Assembly: GCA_026387935.1 (NCBI GenBank)
Contig: JAPLKU010000005.1
Location: 96,364 to 160,363, forward strand
Length of the DNA stretch: 64,000 nucleotides
Reading direction: 5' to 3'
DNA from: Gemmatimonadota bacterium
Lineage (GTDB): Bacteria > Gemmatimonadota > Gemmatimonadetes > Gemmatimonadales > Gemmatimonadaceae
In this document: positions 27,109-36,456 of the stretch, piece by piece
Position numbering within the stretch: the stretch's first letter is position 1
How the letters are laid out: every line of letters begins with the position of its first letter
Notes under the pieces: model-generated
Told to the model about the DNA's origin: nothing
What the model saw: only the letters and a program-made list of their open reading frames with translations
The model's database searches: none
Translations under genes and position numbers: made by a program

Positions 27109-28212
27109 ATGAAGATCATCGGCATCCGGATGTACCAGGTGGACCTCCCGCTGCACGAGGGGAGCTACAAGTGGTCGGGCGGCAACTCGGTTTCCGTCTT
27201 CGATTCGACCGTGGTCGCGGTGGACACCGACACCGGCCTCACCGGCTGGGGAGAGGTCTGCCCGCTCGGGCCCGCCTACCTCCCCGCCTACGCGCGAGGT
27301 GCGCGCACCGGGATCGCCGAACTCGCGCCGCAGCTCATTGGCGCTGACCCGCTCGCGCTCGGCCTGCTCAACGAGCGCATGGACGCCGCGATGCGCGGCC
27401 ACCCCTACGTGAAGTCCGCAATCGACATGGCCTGCTGGGACCTGCTCGGCAAGGCGAGCGGATTGCCCGTGGCCACGCTGATGGGCGGCCACGTGGGCGA
27501 TGATTTCGCACTCTATCGCGCTATTTCGCAGGACGTGCCCGACGCCATGGCGGCGCGCATCGCGCAGTACCGCAGCGAGGGATACACCAAGTTCCAGCTC
27601 AAGGTGGGCGGCGACGCCGACACCGACATCGCGCGCATTCGCGCGGCGGCCGCGAAGTGCCAGAGCGGCGATGTACTCATCGCCGACGCGAACACCGGGT
27701 GGACGCAGCACGTGGCGATGCGCGTGGCCGACGCGGTGCGCGACGTGAACGTCTACATCGAGCAACCCTGTATGACGTACGAGCAGTGCCTCACCGTGCG
27801 GCGGCACACCAATCGTCCGTTCGTGCTCGACGAGGTGATCGACGGCATCGACATGGTGGTGCGTGGCATCGCCGATCAGGCGATGGACGTGATCAACCTC
27901 AAGATCTCGAAAGTCGGCGGCCTCACCAAGGCACGGCAGATCCGCGACCTCTGCGTGTCGGCCGGCATTGCGATGACCATCGAGGACACCTGGGGCGGCG
28001 ACATCATCACCGCGGCCATCGCACATCTGGCGCATAGCACGCCGGAGAGATTTCTCTTTTCAGCGACGGATTTCAATTCCTACGTGACGGTCGTGTTCGC
28101 CGACGGCGCGCCGCAACGGAAGCACGGGCGACTGGCTGCATCGCGCGAGCCGGGCTTGGGTGTTCAGCCAAAGATGGACGTGCTCGGGAAGCCCGTGGGG
28201 GAGTGGCGGTAG
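27109..28212 (+). CDS. Enolase-superfamily enzyme (mandelate racemase/MLE subgroup)
   Basis: 367 aa. The N-terminal capping domain (about 1-120, [10 protein letters not shown]) precedes a barrel with the KxK-type lysines in KFQLKVGGD (about 162-168). Metal ligands lie in [13 protein letters not shown] and LDEVIDG. The opposite-face lysine is in NLKISKVGG. Both acid/base lysines imply a racemase, epimerase or cis-hydroxyproline-dehydratase-type reaction on an amino-acid derivative. The surrounding peptidases favour dipeptide epimerase or proline-derivative chemistry, but this is inference. ATG 27109 was chosen over TTG 27100. Confidence 0.85.
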   Translation: MKIIGIRMYQVDLPLHEGSYKWSGGNSVSVFDSTVVAVDTDTGLTGWGEVCPLGPAYLPAYARGARTGIAELAPQLIGADPLALGLLNERMDAAMRGHPYVKSAIDMACWDLLGKASGLPVATLMGGHVGDDFALYRAISQDVPDAMAARIAQYRSEGYTKFQLKVGGDADTDIARIRAAAAKCQSGDVLIADANTGWTQHVAMRVADAVRDVNVYIEQPCMTYEQCLTVRRHTNRPFVLDEVIDGIDMVVRGIADQAMDVINLKISKVGGLTKARQIRDLCVSAGIAMTIEDTWGGDIITAAIAHLAHSTPERFLFSATDFNSYVTVVFADGAPQRKHGRLAASREPGLGVQPKMDVLGKPVGEWR

Positions 28213-28220
28213 CGCGGAGG

Positions 28221-28739
28221 CTACTTGTTGCGCACCACCTTGTCCGGGTCGATCCGCACCACGAGGTAGACGATCTTCCCTTCGAGGCTGCTCCACCAAT
28301 GCGGCGTGTTGGGCGGGATGATCACCACGTCGCCGGCTTTCACGCGCCGACTCGTGCCGCCATCGACCCGCGTGCCCTGATTGCTCGGACCGTTCAGCAC
28401 CGTGACCACCTGACTCTCCGGTGGAGACGGCTTCGCATCCGGCATCGTGCCGCCGGTCACGAGCACCGCCGCACCTTCGATTATGTGATAGACCTCGGTG
28501 ATCTTGCTATGCTCGATTGCGCCCTGCGTGCCCGGTGTCCGTTGCACGACGCCGACCCCAACGTTGTATCGACCGACATCCGCCATGCGCACCGACTGAT
28601 CGCAGACGGTGGTGGCGCAGGCCTTCGCAACGGCGGCGATCTGCTCGGCGCTGACGTCCACTGCGGCGGCCGGTGATTGTTGCGCACTCGCCGATGTCAC
28701 GACGACGAGTGTGGAAAGGACGGCGAGCGTGATGCGCAT
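28221..28739 (-). CDS. Exported cupin-domain protein
   Basis: 172 aa with a signal peptide ending SASAQ. A single cupin barrel carries HSKITEVYHIIEG (His, Glu, His-like set) and PPNTPHWWSS. Cysteines in KACATTVCDQ near residue 40 could form a disulfide before the barrel. Function is not assignable. It converges with the enolase-superfamily gene with 8 bases between and lies 27 bases from the end of the S9 peptidase gene. Confidence 0.8.
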   Translation of the reverse strand: MRITLAVLSTLVVVTSASAQQSPAAAVDVSAEQIAAVAKACATTVCDQSVRMADVGRYNVGVGVVQRTPGTQGAIEHSKITEVYHIIEGAAVLVTGGTMPDAKPSPPESQVVTVLNGPSNQGTRVDGGTSRRVKAGDVVIIPPNTPHWWSSLEGKIVYLVVRIDPDKVVRNK

Positions 28740-28766
28740 CTGAATCTCCAGTGTGCTACGGTTTTA

Positions 28767-30794
28767 CTAAGGTTGCGATCGCGGCGCCGAAAACCATTTC
28801 TCGTACCACGCGATGCTCCGCTCCATCGCGTCGGCCACATGCTTCGTCTCGCGCAGGCCGTGTCCTTCACGGGGATATCGGACCATGACCGTCGGTACGC
28901 CCACATCCCGCAGCGCGATGTAGAACTGCTCCGCCTCGGCGATCGGTACATCGTTGTCGTTCTCGCCGTGGATGAACATCGTCGGCGTCTTCACCTTGTC
29001 GACATACCGCAGCGCGCTGTGGGCCCAGAGCGTGTCCATCAGGCCGCCCTCGTGCGGGTAGCGCCCGTACTCGACGGCGAGGTAGTCGTGGTAGTAGGCC
29101 ATGTAGTTGAAGCTCACGAGGTTCGCGATGCCGGCGCTCGGCACCGCCGCCTTGAACCGATTCGTACGCGTGATCAACCAGTCGGTGAGCTGTCCGCCGT
29201 AGCTGCCGCCTTCAATGCCCAGGCGTTCGGCGTCCACCCACGGATACTTCGCGACCGCCGCGTCAACGCCGGCGAGCACGTCCTCGGCTTCCTTGCCATT
29301 CTGGTCCCCGAAAATGGCGTCAGTGAACTTCTGCCCGTAACCGGTTGAGCCGCGATAGTTCACCATCAGCGTCGCGTAGCCCTTCGCCGCGTACACCTGC
29401 GCCTTGTTATTGAACTCCGGCCCCTGCGCGCCGTGCGGGCCGCCGTGGATGTTCACGATGAGCGGGTGTTTCGACGACGCGGTGCGGCCGAGTGGGAGCG
29501 TGAGGTACGCCTCGACCTCGAGTCCGTCCTTCGCCTTGAACGTGATGGCCTCGACCGGCGCGATGGTGCGCGTGGCGAGCGCTTCCTTGTTCAGTGCGAG
29601 TACGGTTTCATGTGCGTCTTTGCCGTTGAGCAGTTCGAGTGTGCCCGGTTCATTCGCTGTCGAGTACGCGAACGCAATCTGGCCTTTCGTGTCCATCGAC
29701 CACGCACCCACGCGTCGGCTGCCGATGACCGCCGTCGGCGCGCCGCCAGAAACGGGGAAACGGTACAGCGTGGATCGGCCCCGTTCGCCGACCACGCTGT
29801 AGAGCGATTTGCCATCAGGCGCCCAGCGCGGCGGGCCGTGCGGATTATCGACCGCCGATCCGATGTCGCGACGGCCGGAGCCGTCGGCGTTCACGACCCA
29901 GACGTGGGAGTTCTCCATGTTCGTCTCGGACGACTGGAACGGGCGCACCGTGCCGAGGAAGGCGACCATCGCGCCGTCGGGCGACCACTGCGGGTGCGTA
30001 GCGACGGCGTTCATGTGGGCGAGCGTGCGCGTGGTGCCGCTCGCGACGTCAACCGCAAAGAGATCCTGGTGGAAAACGCGATCAGGATCCTGCTCCGGAT
30101 TCGATGCGAAGACGATTTCCTTTCCGTTTGGCGACCAGTCAACGGAGTGTTCGTCACGCACACCGGATGTCAGCTGTCGCGTCTTTCGCGTCGCGACGTC
30201 AACGATGTAGATGTGCGTGCGTCGATTGTCGTTGAAACGGGTGAGGCCTTCGCTCGCCGTGGGCTTGTACGCGTAGCGCGTGATGACCATCGGGTCGCCG
30301 TTGGCGTCGGCCTCAGGGCCCGGTGCCGTTGAGGTGTACGCGATCTGCTTGCCGTCCGGCGACCAGGTGAGTCGTTCGCCGGTGCGGGGCAGTACGGCGT
30401 TGGTGCCGGCTGTTGCGGCGAGGAGCCGAGCGCCGGTTCCATCGGATTTCGCGATGGCAACGCCCGAACTGTCTCCGACGCGGCCGGTGAACGCGATCTG
30501 CGTGCCATCGGGCGACCAGCGTGGACTCGACGCCGCCCCGCCACTTCCCAGTCGCGTGGTTGCCCCCGATTTCAGGTCGCGAATCCAGACTTCGCTGCTC
30601 GGCCGCGCACCCACGTCATTGCGCGTGATCGCGTAGGCCAGCCGGCTTCCGTCGGGCGCGATCACCACATCGCCGAACGTGCGGAGTGCCGGGAGGTCCG
30701 TGATGCGGACGCCGCGCACGTCCTGTGCCGCTACGGCGATCGGGGTGGAGAATGCGACGGCAAGGGCGAACGGGAGAACGGTGGTCGCGCGCAT
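28767..30794 (-). CDS. S9-family prolyl oligopeptidase/acylaminoacyl peptidase, exported
   Basis: 675 aa from the ATG at 30794, which gives a signal peptide ending VAAQ. The N-terminal TolB/DPP-like beta propeller (about 30-400) has repeated SPDG/SPNG blades. The alpha/beta hydrolase domain follows. The nucleophile is in EGGSYGGQL (Ser about 531), the acid in IHGENDNDVP and the His in YPREGHGL. It cleaves peptides from the N-terminal side and should act in the periplasm. Homologous genes are often duplicated in peptide-feeding soil bacteria. Confidence 0.92.
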   Translation of the reverse strand: MRATTVLPFALAVAFSTPIAVAAQDVRGVRITDLPALRTFGDVVIAPDGSRLAYAITRNDVGARPSSEVWIRDLKSGATTRLGSGGAASSPRWSPDGTQIAFTGRVGDSSGVAIAKSDGTGARLLAATAGTNAVLPRTGERLTWSPDGKQIAYTSTAPGPEADANGDPMVITRYAYKPTASEGLTRFNDNRRTHIYIVDVATRKTRQLTSGVRDEHSVDWSPNGKEIVFASNPEQDPDRVFHQDLFAVDVASGTTRTLAHMNAVATHPQWSPDGAMVAFLGTVRPFQSSETNMENSHVWVVNADGSGRRDIGSAVDNPHGPPRWAPDGKSLYSVVGERGRSTLYRFPVSGGAPTAVIGSRRVGAWSMDTKGQIAFAYSTANEPGTLELLNGKDAHETVLALNKEALATRTIAPVEAITFKAKDGLEVEAYLTLPLGRTASSKHPLIVNIHGGPHGAQGPEFNNKAQVYAAKGYATLMVNYRGSTGYGQKFTDAIFGDQNGKEAEDVLAGVDAAVAKYPWVDAERLGIEGGSYGGQLTDWLITRTNRFKAAVPSAGIANLVSFNYMAYYHDYLAVEYGRYPHEGGLMDTLWAHSALRYVDKVKTPTMFIHGENDNDVPIAEAEQFYIALRDVGVPTVMVRYPREGHGLRETKHVADAMERSIAWYEKWFSAPRSQP

Positions 30795-30852
30795 GTGGGA
30801 ATGTGTGAGAGGTGTGCGTATCGTAGCTGCAGCTCCGCGTGGGCGCGAGGCT

Positions 30853-30888
30853 GGCTCGCGACTTGGCTCGCGACTTGGCTCGCGACAC
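30853..30888 (+). repeat. Three 12-bp tandem repeats
   Basis: GGCTCGCGACTT is repeated exactly at 30853 and 30865, with a third copy at 30877 that ends AC in place of TT. The repeats lie in the gap between the divergent S9 peptidase and SGNH hydrolase genes, so they may affect either promoter or arise by slippage. Confidence 0.8.
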
Positions 30889-30915
30889 GGGGTCCAAACC
30901 CGCATCTTATTCGCA

Positions 30916-32253
30916 ATGACTTTCCCCACCGCCCGGCCCGACCGCTGCGTCGATTCCTTCGCCACTGTGCATACTGGTCCCCGCATCGAGTGGGAGCTGG
31001 GCGGAGTGTGCCGTCGAGCCCGCGCACTCGTCGCGGGCCTCGCGGTCGTCTCGTTCACCACACTGACCGCGACCCGTGCGCTTGCGCAGGCCCCGCGCGA
31101 CCGCTGGATCGCCACCTGGACGACGAGCCTGATCGGCGCGCTTCCATATGCGTTCGCCGGGTCGGGGTCTGATTCGGGACTCGTCCTCACCGGGCGCACG
31201 CTCCGGCAGATCGTCCGCGTGAGCGCCGGCGGGTCGAAGCTGCGCCTTCGCCTGTCCAACGAATACGGCCTTCGTCCGCTCGTGATCACGTCGGCGCGCG
31301 TTGCGCGGTCCAAGGGCCGTGCGGCCATCGACGCTGCCACCGACAGAACCGTGACGTTCAACGGCCGGCCGTCGGTGACGATCCGCGCCGGGGCGAACAT
31401 GGTGAGCGACGCGGTCACGTTCGCCGTGCCGAACGACGCCGACCTTGCGATCAGCTTCCACTTCGCCGGCGAGGCACGCGGTTCCACGCTCCACTTCGCC
31501 GCGCATCAGCGCAACTATCGCTCGGCGCCGGGTGATTTCGCCGCGGCTGCAGACTTCGCGCCCGACACCGTGACGGAGCGCTGGCATTTCGTGGCCGGCG
31601 TTGACGTAGTGAATCCCGCGGTGACGGGCGTGATCGTCGCGATCGGCAACTCCATTACCGATGGCACCGCCGCAACGACCGACGCGAACACGCGCTGGCC
31701 GAATGTACTGGCGAAGCGCCTGATGGCGTCTAGCGAGCCGCTCAAGGCCGTGGTCAACGCGGGGATCGGCGGCAATCAGGTTACGTCCCCCACGCGTGGG
31801 CCGAGCGCGCTGGAACGGTTCGACCGCGACGTGCTGATGCAGCCCGGGGTGACGCACGTGATCGTGCTCGAGGGCATCAACGACATTTCACGTGGCACAA
31901 ACCCGGCGAATCCGATTGACGAAGTGTCCGCCGAGGAGTTGATCGCGGCGCACCAGCAGTTAGTGAATCGCGCGCATGAGCGGGGCGTCGTGATCTTTGG
32001 CGCGACGCTCACTCCGGTGGGCGGGTTAACGCCGGAGCGCGTTGCAAAGCGCGAGGCGCTCAATCGGTGGATGCTGACGAGCAAGGCGTACGACGGCGTG
32101 ATCGACTTCGCGCGCGTGACCCGCGACCCATCGGACACGACGCGATTTCTGCCGGCGTACGATTCGGGCGATCACCTGCATCCCAATGACGCGGGCTACA
32201 TGGCGATGGGCGAGGCGATCGACCTTGCGATCTTCCGAATGAAGAGGCCGTAA
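30916..32253 (+). CDS. SGNH/GDSL-family esterase, exported
   Basis: 445 aa. After a long N-region the signal core is about residues 35-60 (ending ALAQ). A jelly-roll-like N-terminal domain (about 65-235) precedes the SGNH hydrolase domain. The four blocks are visible: GNSITDG (nucleophile Ser about 246), GIGGN, GINDI and DHLHPN (Asp/His). It is likely an acetyl- or carbohydrate esterase. ATG 30916 is used. A shorter start cannot be excluded because the N-region before the hydrophobic core is long. Confidence 0.88.
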   Translation: MTFPTARPDRCVDSFATVHTGPRIEWELGGVCRRARALVAGLAVVSFTTLTATRALAQAPRDRWIATWTTSLIGALPYAFAGSGSDSGLVLTGRTLRQIVRVSAGGSKLRLRLSNEYGLRPLVITSARVARSKGRAAIDAATDRTVTFNGRPSVTIRAGANMVSDAVTFAVPNDADLAISFHFAGEARGSTLHFAAHQRNYRSAPGDFAAAADFAPDTVTERWHFVAGVDVVNPAVTGVIVAIGNSITDGTAATTDANTRWPNVLAKRLMASSEPLKAVVNAGIGGNQVTSPTRGPSALERFDRDVLMQPGVTHVIVLEGINDISRGTNPANPIDEVSAEELIAAHQQLVNRAHERGVVIFGATLTPVGGLTPERVAKREALNRWMLTSKAYDGVIDFARVTRDPSDTTRFLPAYDSGDHLHPNDAGYMAMGEAIDLAIFRMKRP

Positions 32254-32254
32254 C

Positions 32255-32341
32255 GTGTCGAACGTTTCCGACCGCCTCTCCGCCGCCCTCTCCGGCCGCT
32301 ACCGGATCGAGCGAGAGCTCGGCGCGCCGAAACGGAGTTAG
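32255..32341 (+). pseudogene. 5'-end remnant of a PknB-type Ser/Thr kinase gene
   Basis: GTG 32255 opens a frame reading (V)SNVSDRLSAALSGRYRIERELG, followed by APKRS and a stop at 32341. This is the N-terminus of PknB-like kinases (sdRLsaAL.drYrIereLG, normally followed by the glycine loop AGGMATVYLA). The frame is cut exactly before the ATP-binding loop. No further kinase sequence lies downstream, so this is a deleted gene or a 28-residue leftover peptide. Confidence 0.65.
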
Positions 32342-32562
32342 GCGCTGCCGCCGGCATCTGGTAACATTGCCGTGCGAGATCATCTTATGGTCATGGCGAA
32401 TTCGTCCAAGAAGAACGTCCGTGTCGCTGCACCGCTGAGCGTGCGCCGCGCCATCCGCACGTTAAATGCCACACCCCTGCTGCGACCCGTTGCTCGAACG
32501 GACCGCCTGCCTGTGCTCCTCGCAAAACGCAGTCGTCGCGATGATCGCGTACGTCGTGATTG
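32342..32562. other. Spacer without a recognisable gene
   Basis: About 220 bases between the kinase remnant and the next MBL gene. Short frames exist, including a 34-codon cysteine-containing one (32466-32570) that overlaps the MBL start, but none resembles a known protein. It may be further debris of the deleted kinase locus plus the promoter of the MBL gene. Confidence 0.4.
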
Positions 32563-33171
32563 GTGACTGACGCCATCCCGAAGCTCTCCATCGTCAACGT
32601 CGGCTACCGCTCCACCAACTTCTGGGTGCTGAGCGTGGGAACGTCACGCTTGCTGGTGGACCTCGGTTGGATGGGAATGTTCGCCGCGCTCGAAGCCGAG
32701 TTGAAACGAAAGGACATTCCGTTGAATGAAATCACGCACGGCTTCGCCACGCACTTCCACGGCGATCACACGGGCGCGGCGCAGGACCTCAAGAACCAGG
32801 GCATGCGCCTCATCGTCACACCAGAACAGGTGCCGCACATTGCTGCAATGCAGCAGTGGATGAAGCCGGCGGACAACTACACTGAGATTCGCGTCGACGA
32901 CAACGTCGTCGTGCCAATCGCCGAGAGCCGCACGTTCCTGAAGACGCTCGGCTTCGACGGCCAGTTCGTGCACACGCCGGGACACTCTGACGATAGCGTG
33001 AGTCTCGTGCTCGACTCCGGCGAAGTGTTCACGGGCGACCTCACGCACCCCCAGTTCATCACCGAAGAAGAAGCGTCTGTAACGCTCAAAAGCTGGGCAA
33101 CGCTGCGCGAGCTAGGCGCGAAGATAGTATATGCCGGCCACGGTCCCGTGCGCCTGATCACGACGTCCTGA
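32563..33171 (+). CDS. Cytosolic metallo-beta-lactamase-fold hydrolase
   Basis: 202 aa with no signal peptide. The core motif is THFHGDHTG near residue 65. VHTPGHSDDSVSL carries the next His, FTGDLTHPQF the bridging Asp, and YAGHGPVRL the last His. This is the glyoxalase-II-like MBL pattern. Reaction and substrate are unknown. GTG 32563 is chosen; a TTG three bases earlier is an alternative. Confidence 0.85.
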   Translation: MTDAIPKLSIVNVGYRSTNFWVLSVGTSRLLVDLGWMGMFAALEAELKRKDIPLNEITHGFATHFHGDHTGAAQDLKNQGMRLIVTPEQVPHIAAMQQWMKPADNYTEIRVDDNVVVPIAESRTFLKTLGFDGQFVHTPGHSDDSVSLVLDSGEVFTGDLTHPQFITEEEASVTLKSWATLRELGAKIVYAGHGPVRLITTS

Positions 33172-33206
33172 TCACCGCGCCCGAGTCATCCGATTCTTCC
33201 GGCTTG

Positions 33207-33234
33207 GTCCGCTACCCGCGATAGCGCCGAGACC
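33207..33234 (+). repeat. Dispersed hairpin repeat, copy 1
   Basis: A 28-base element starting GTCCGCTACCCGCGATAGCG and ending CCGAGACC. It matches 26 of 28 bases of the element at 52916, and the preceding TCCGGCT is also shared. CGCTA and TAGCG within it are complementary and can form a hairpin with a 7-base loop. It lies just upstream of the tRNA-Arg gene. Confidence 0.65.
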
Positions 33235-33258
33235 CGTCACAGGCGAAGTTTCGTTTTC

Positions 33259-33333
33259 GCGCCCATAGCTCAATTGGATAGAGCATTTGCCTTCGGAGCA
33301 AAGGGTTGGGGGTTCAAGTCCCTCTGGGCGCAC
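33259..33333 (+). tRNA. tRNA-Arg (anticodon UCG)
   Basis: A full cloverleaf is visible. The acceptor stem is GCGCCCA (33259-33265) with TGGGCGC (33326-33332) and discriminator A33333. The D stem is GCTC/GAGC. The anticodon stem is TTTGC/GCAAA around the loop CTTCGGA, giving anticodon TCG. The T loop is TTCAAGT on a stem ending CCCTC. The tRNA reads CGA codons. The 3' CCA is not encoded and must be added by a nucleotidyltransferase. Confidence 0.93.
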
Positions 33334-33366
33334 TGCAGTTCCAGTCCCCCACCAGGTGAGGCAACG

Positions 33367-34443
33367 ATGATTCGCGTCCGCGTTTTTGTTCTTGTTCTAC
33401 TCGCAGTGCTCTCGGCGACCGCCAACGCCCAGGTCACCGAGATCAAGTACGACGCCAACCCCGATGTGCTCAAGCTCCCCGCCAACATGTACTTCGGCGA
33501 AGTCACCGGCCTTGCCGTGGGTCCGAACAAGCACTTCTTCGTCTACAGTCGCACCGGCCAGCGCAGCACGGTCCACGGCGCAACCGCAGCGCAGCTCTGG
33601 GAGTTCGCTCCCACCGGCGAGTTCATTCGCGAAATCGGCAAGGACCTCTACGGTTTCGCCTTCGCGCACACCGTCCAGGTGGACAAGCAGGGCAACATCT
33701 GGACGAGCGACGAAGGGACGAACATGATCGTGAAGTTCAGTCCCGCCGGCAAAGTGCTCCTCACGCTCGGCCGCCGCGCCGAAGCCGTCGAGGTCGAAGC
33801 CGCGCCCGGCGCGCCGATGCCGCCCGCTGGGTGGGGCTCGTTCAATCGCCCGACCGACGTCACCTGGGATAACGACGGTAACATCTTCATCGCCGACGGC
33901 TACAACAACTCGCGCGTCGTAAAGACCGACAAGGACGGCCGCTGGCTCATGACCTGGGGCAAGAAGGGCGCGGAGCCTGGCCAGTTCAACACACTCCACA
34001 CCATCGCGTCCGACAAGGCCGGCAACATCTACGTCGGCGATCGCACGAACAGGCGCATCCAGGTTTTCCGCCCCGACAGCTCGCTCGTGCGCATCATCAC
34101 GATCGACGTGCCGTACACGAAGGAGCCGAACATCATGCTCGGCGGGCGCCCTGGCCCGAACTCGCTGAATGTGAGCGGCGCGCCGTGGGCCATTTGCATC
34201 ACGCCGCCAAACGCGCAGGGCACGCAGTACCTCTACAGTTCCGATGCCGTGCCAGGCCGCGTGTACAAGCTCACGCTCGATGGCAAAGTGCTTGGCGTGC
34301 TCGGCGACGCGGGCAAGAAGGTCGGTGAGTTTGGCTGGATTCACCAGATCGCCTGCCCGTCAGAGAACGAACTCTACGTTGGTGAGATTCTCAACTGGCG
34401 CGTGCAGAAGCTCACGCTGCATCCGACGAAAGAACAGCGGTAG
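33367..34443 (+). CDS. Exported NHL-repeat beta-propeller protein
   Basis: 358 aa with a signal peptide ending ANAQ. Repeated blades contain the NHL pattern: FAHTVQVDKQGNIWTSDEG, FNRPTDVTWDNDGNIFIADG, FNTLHTIASDKAGNIYVGD, and FGWIHQIACPSENELYVGEI. A six-bladed propeller is likely. Related proteins include peptidyl-alpha-hydroxyglycine lyase and surface binding proteins; no catalytic assignment can be made. It starts 33 bases after the tRNA, after a GTGAGG ribosome-binding site, and ends at a strong terminator. Confidence 0.85.
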   Translation: MIRVRVFVLVLLAVLSATANAQVTEIKYDANPDVLKLPANMYFGEVTGLAVGPNKHFFVYSRTGQRSTVHGATAAQLWEFAPTGEFIREIGKDLYGFAFAHTVQVDKQGNIWTSDEGTNMIVKFSPAGKVLLTLGRRAEAVEVEAAPGAPMPPAGWGSFNRPTDVTWDNDGNIFIADGYNNSRVVKTDKDGRWLMTWGKKGAEPGQFNTLHTIASDKAGNIYVGDRTNRRIQVFRPDSSLVRIITIDVPYTKEPNIMLGGRPGPNSLNVSGAPWAICITPPNAQGTQYLYSSDAVPGRVYKLTLDGKVLGVLGDAGKKVGEFGWIHQIACPSENELYVGEILNWRVQKLTLHPTKEQR

Positions 34444-34459
34444 GTAAATACGAGTAACG

Positions 34460-34499
34460 ACGGGCCGTGGCGAGATTACCTCGCTGCGGCCCGTTTTTA
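34460..34499 (+). terminator. Rho-independent terminator after the NHL gene
   Basis: ACGGGCCG (34460-34467) pairs with CGGCCCGT (34487-34494). An inner CGAG/CTCG stem closes a small loop, and five Ts (34494-34498) follow. It lies 16 bases after the stop codon. Confidence 0.9.
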
Positions 34500-34610
34500 T
34501 TTGGTGACGTTCGGCACGTCCGAAAGGCCGACCCGCTTGATCAACGCCGCCCAGCGCGGGCTTTTGCGAATGGCGTCAAAAAGCGGGTCGACCACGCTGC
34601 CGATAAAGCT
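34497..34610 (-). pseudogene. 3'-end remnant of a TPR/kinase-type signalling gene
   Basis: On the minus strand a frame ends FIGSVVDPLFDAIRKSPRW...LIKRVGLSDVPNVTK then stop at 34497-34499. VDPLFD.iR..PRf..Ll.R.gL is the characteristic C-terminus of TPR-bearing PknB kinases and winged-helix/TPR regulators. Upstream, the frame quickly loses similarity (Arg- and Pro-rich shadow text), and only about 180 bases separate it from the amidohydrolase. It is best read as the tail of a deleted gene. Confidence 0.55.
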
Positions 34611-34681
34611 ACGGCGCTGCGGCTGGAGTAGCGCCGCGGGGCTAGCCGGTTGACGGTGGGGCGGCGTGCCGGCGCTGGGCC

Positions 34682-36456
34682 TCAGTAGCCTGAGCCGGGA
34701 GCCGTGTACACGACCTTGCCGTTGAACACGGTCATCAGGCACTTCATCTCCTTCAGGTCGGCTGTCGGGACGGTGTAGGGATCGCGGTCCCACACCGCGA
34801 GGTCGGCGTACTTGCCGACTTCGAGTGACCCGATCTTCTTCTCCATGAACAGCTGGTGCGCCGCCCAGATGGTCACGGCCTTCAGCGAGGTGTGCACGTC
34901 CACCGCTTCAGCGCGCCCGAACGGGTCGCCACCGTACACGCCAAGCATCGGCTCGCGCGCGACCGCCGCCCAGATGGCGTATCGGGCGGGGAAGGGCGTC
35001 ACGTTGTTGTCCGAGCCGTTGGCCCAGATCATGCCCTTGTCCTGATAGGTCTTGAAGGGATTCAATCGCTTGGAGCGCGCCGGGCCGAAGTTGCCGGCGT
35101 AATTGTCGCCGATCCACCAGTGGAATGTCGCCGAGGGTTCAGGATACGCCGCGTCGGACTCTTTCTGCATCCGCGCCATCTCGTTGATCGCATGATCGGT
35201 CGGGATGTTGGCGTGGATGATGCCGTGCCGGAGTCCTTTCGTCGGCTTCTCCTTCAGCGCCTCTACGTAGCTGTCCACTACCCAGTCGATGGCCTGATCG
35301 CCGATGGAATGCACGCTCACATGCATGCCGGCAGCGTGGAACAGCTTGATCATCTGCCGGATCGTGTCCGGGTTGGTCGTCGGGTAGCCCTTGTTCCCCG
35401 TATCCGTGCCGGTAAAATCCTTGTTCCAGTCATCGTAGAGCCATGCGGTGCGCGCGCCGCCAGACCCATCCATATAGAGCTTCACCCCGCCGGCGATCAC
35501 GTGATCGTCGCCGGTCGACTCATACGGGCGCGTAGTTGCCGCGCGATCGGCGATGAGGCGCCGGGCGGCATCGAGGCTGCGCCCGCCCGAGAAGAGCGCG
35601 AACACCCGCACGGGCAGTGCGCCCTCGGCTTCGATCTTCCGGTACGTGTCGAACGTGGCGCCCGAGATGTTCGGGTCCTTGAGGGCGGTCATGCCCTCGG
35701 CATTGAATGCCTTCGCCAGCATGCGCATGCCCTGCTCCGTCTGGTCGCGCGAGCGCGCCGGAACCAGCCGGCGGACGAGGCCCTGCGCGGCTTCCTTCAG
35801 CACGCCGGTTGGCGAGCCGTCCGCGTTGCGGTCAATGGTGCCGGCGGGCGGATCCTTCGTGTCTTTGGTGACGCCGGCCAGCTTGAGTGCGAGGCTATTG
35901 GCGACGCCGTAGTGGCCGGTGGTATTCGTGAGATAGACCGGGTTGTTGGGCGACGCTGCGTCGAGGTCCTTCGCCGAAATCATTCGTCGCTCGGCGAATT
36001 TCCCTTCGTCCCAGCCGCGGCCCTGAACCCACTCGCCGGGCTTGAGCCCGACGGCGCGCCCACGCACCGAGTCCACGATGTCCTTGATGCTCTTCACGTT
36101 CGGGTAGCCGGCGTCGAGCACGAAGAGCGCATCACCGCCGCTTCCGCTGAAATGGGCATGCGCATCGATCAGGCCCGGCGTCACGGCTCGTCCCTTCAGG
36201 TCGACGCGTCGTGTGCGCGCGCCGGCGAGCTTCAGCACGTCGGCGTCGCTGCCAACCGCCACGATCTTTGAATCCGTGATCGCGATGGCCTGCACGACGC
36301 GATCCGTTGCGTCCACGGTGATCACCCGGCCATTGTGGAGAATCAGGTCGGGCGCCGCAGGTTGCGGTGACGACACGATGCTCGAACTCGAACGGGTAAA
36401 CCCAAGGACGGCCAGGACAGCCATGACCAGCAGGGCAGCAGCGGTTCGATTGCGCA

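Noticed and set aside
32466..32570. 34-codon cysteine-containing frame overlapping the MBL start
   Set aside because: No ribosome-binding site, no family resemblance, and it lies in the debris after a kinase remnant. It could be chance.
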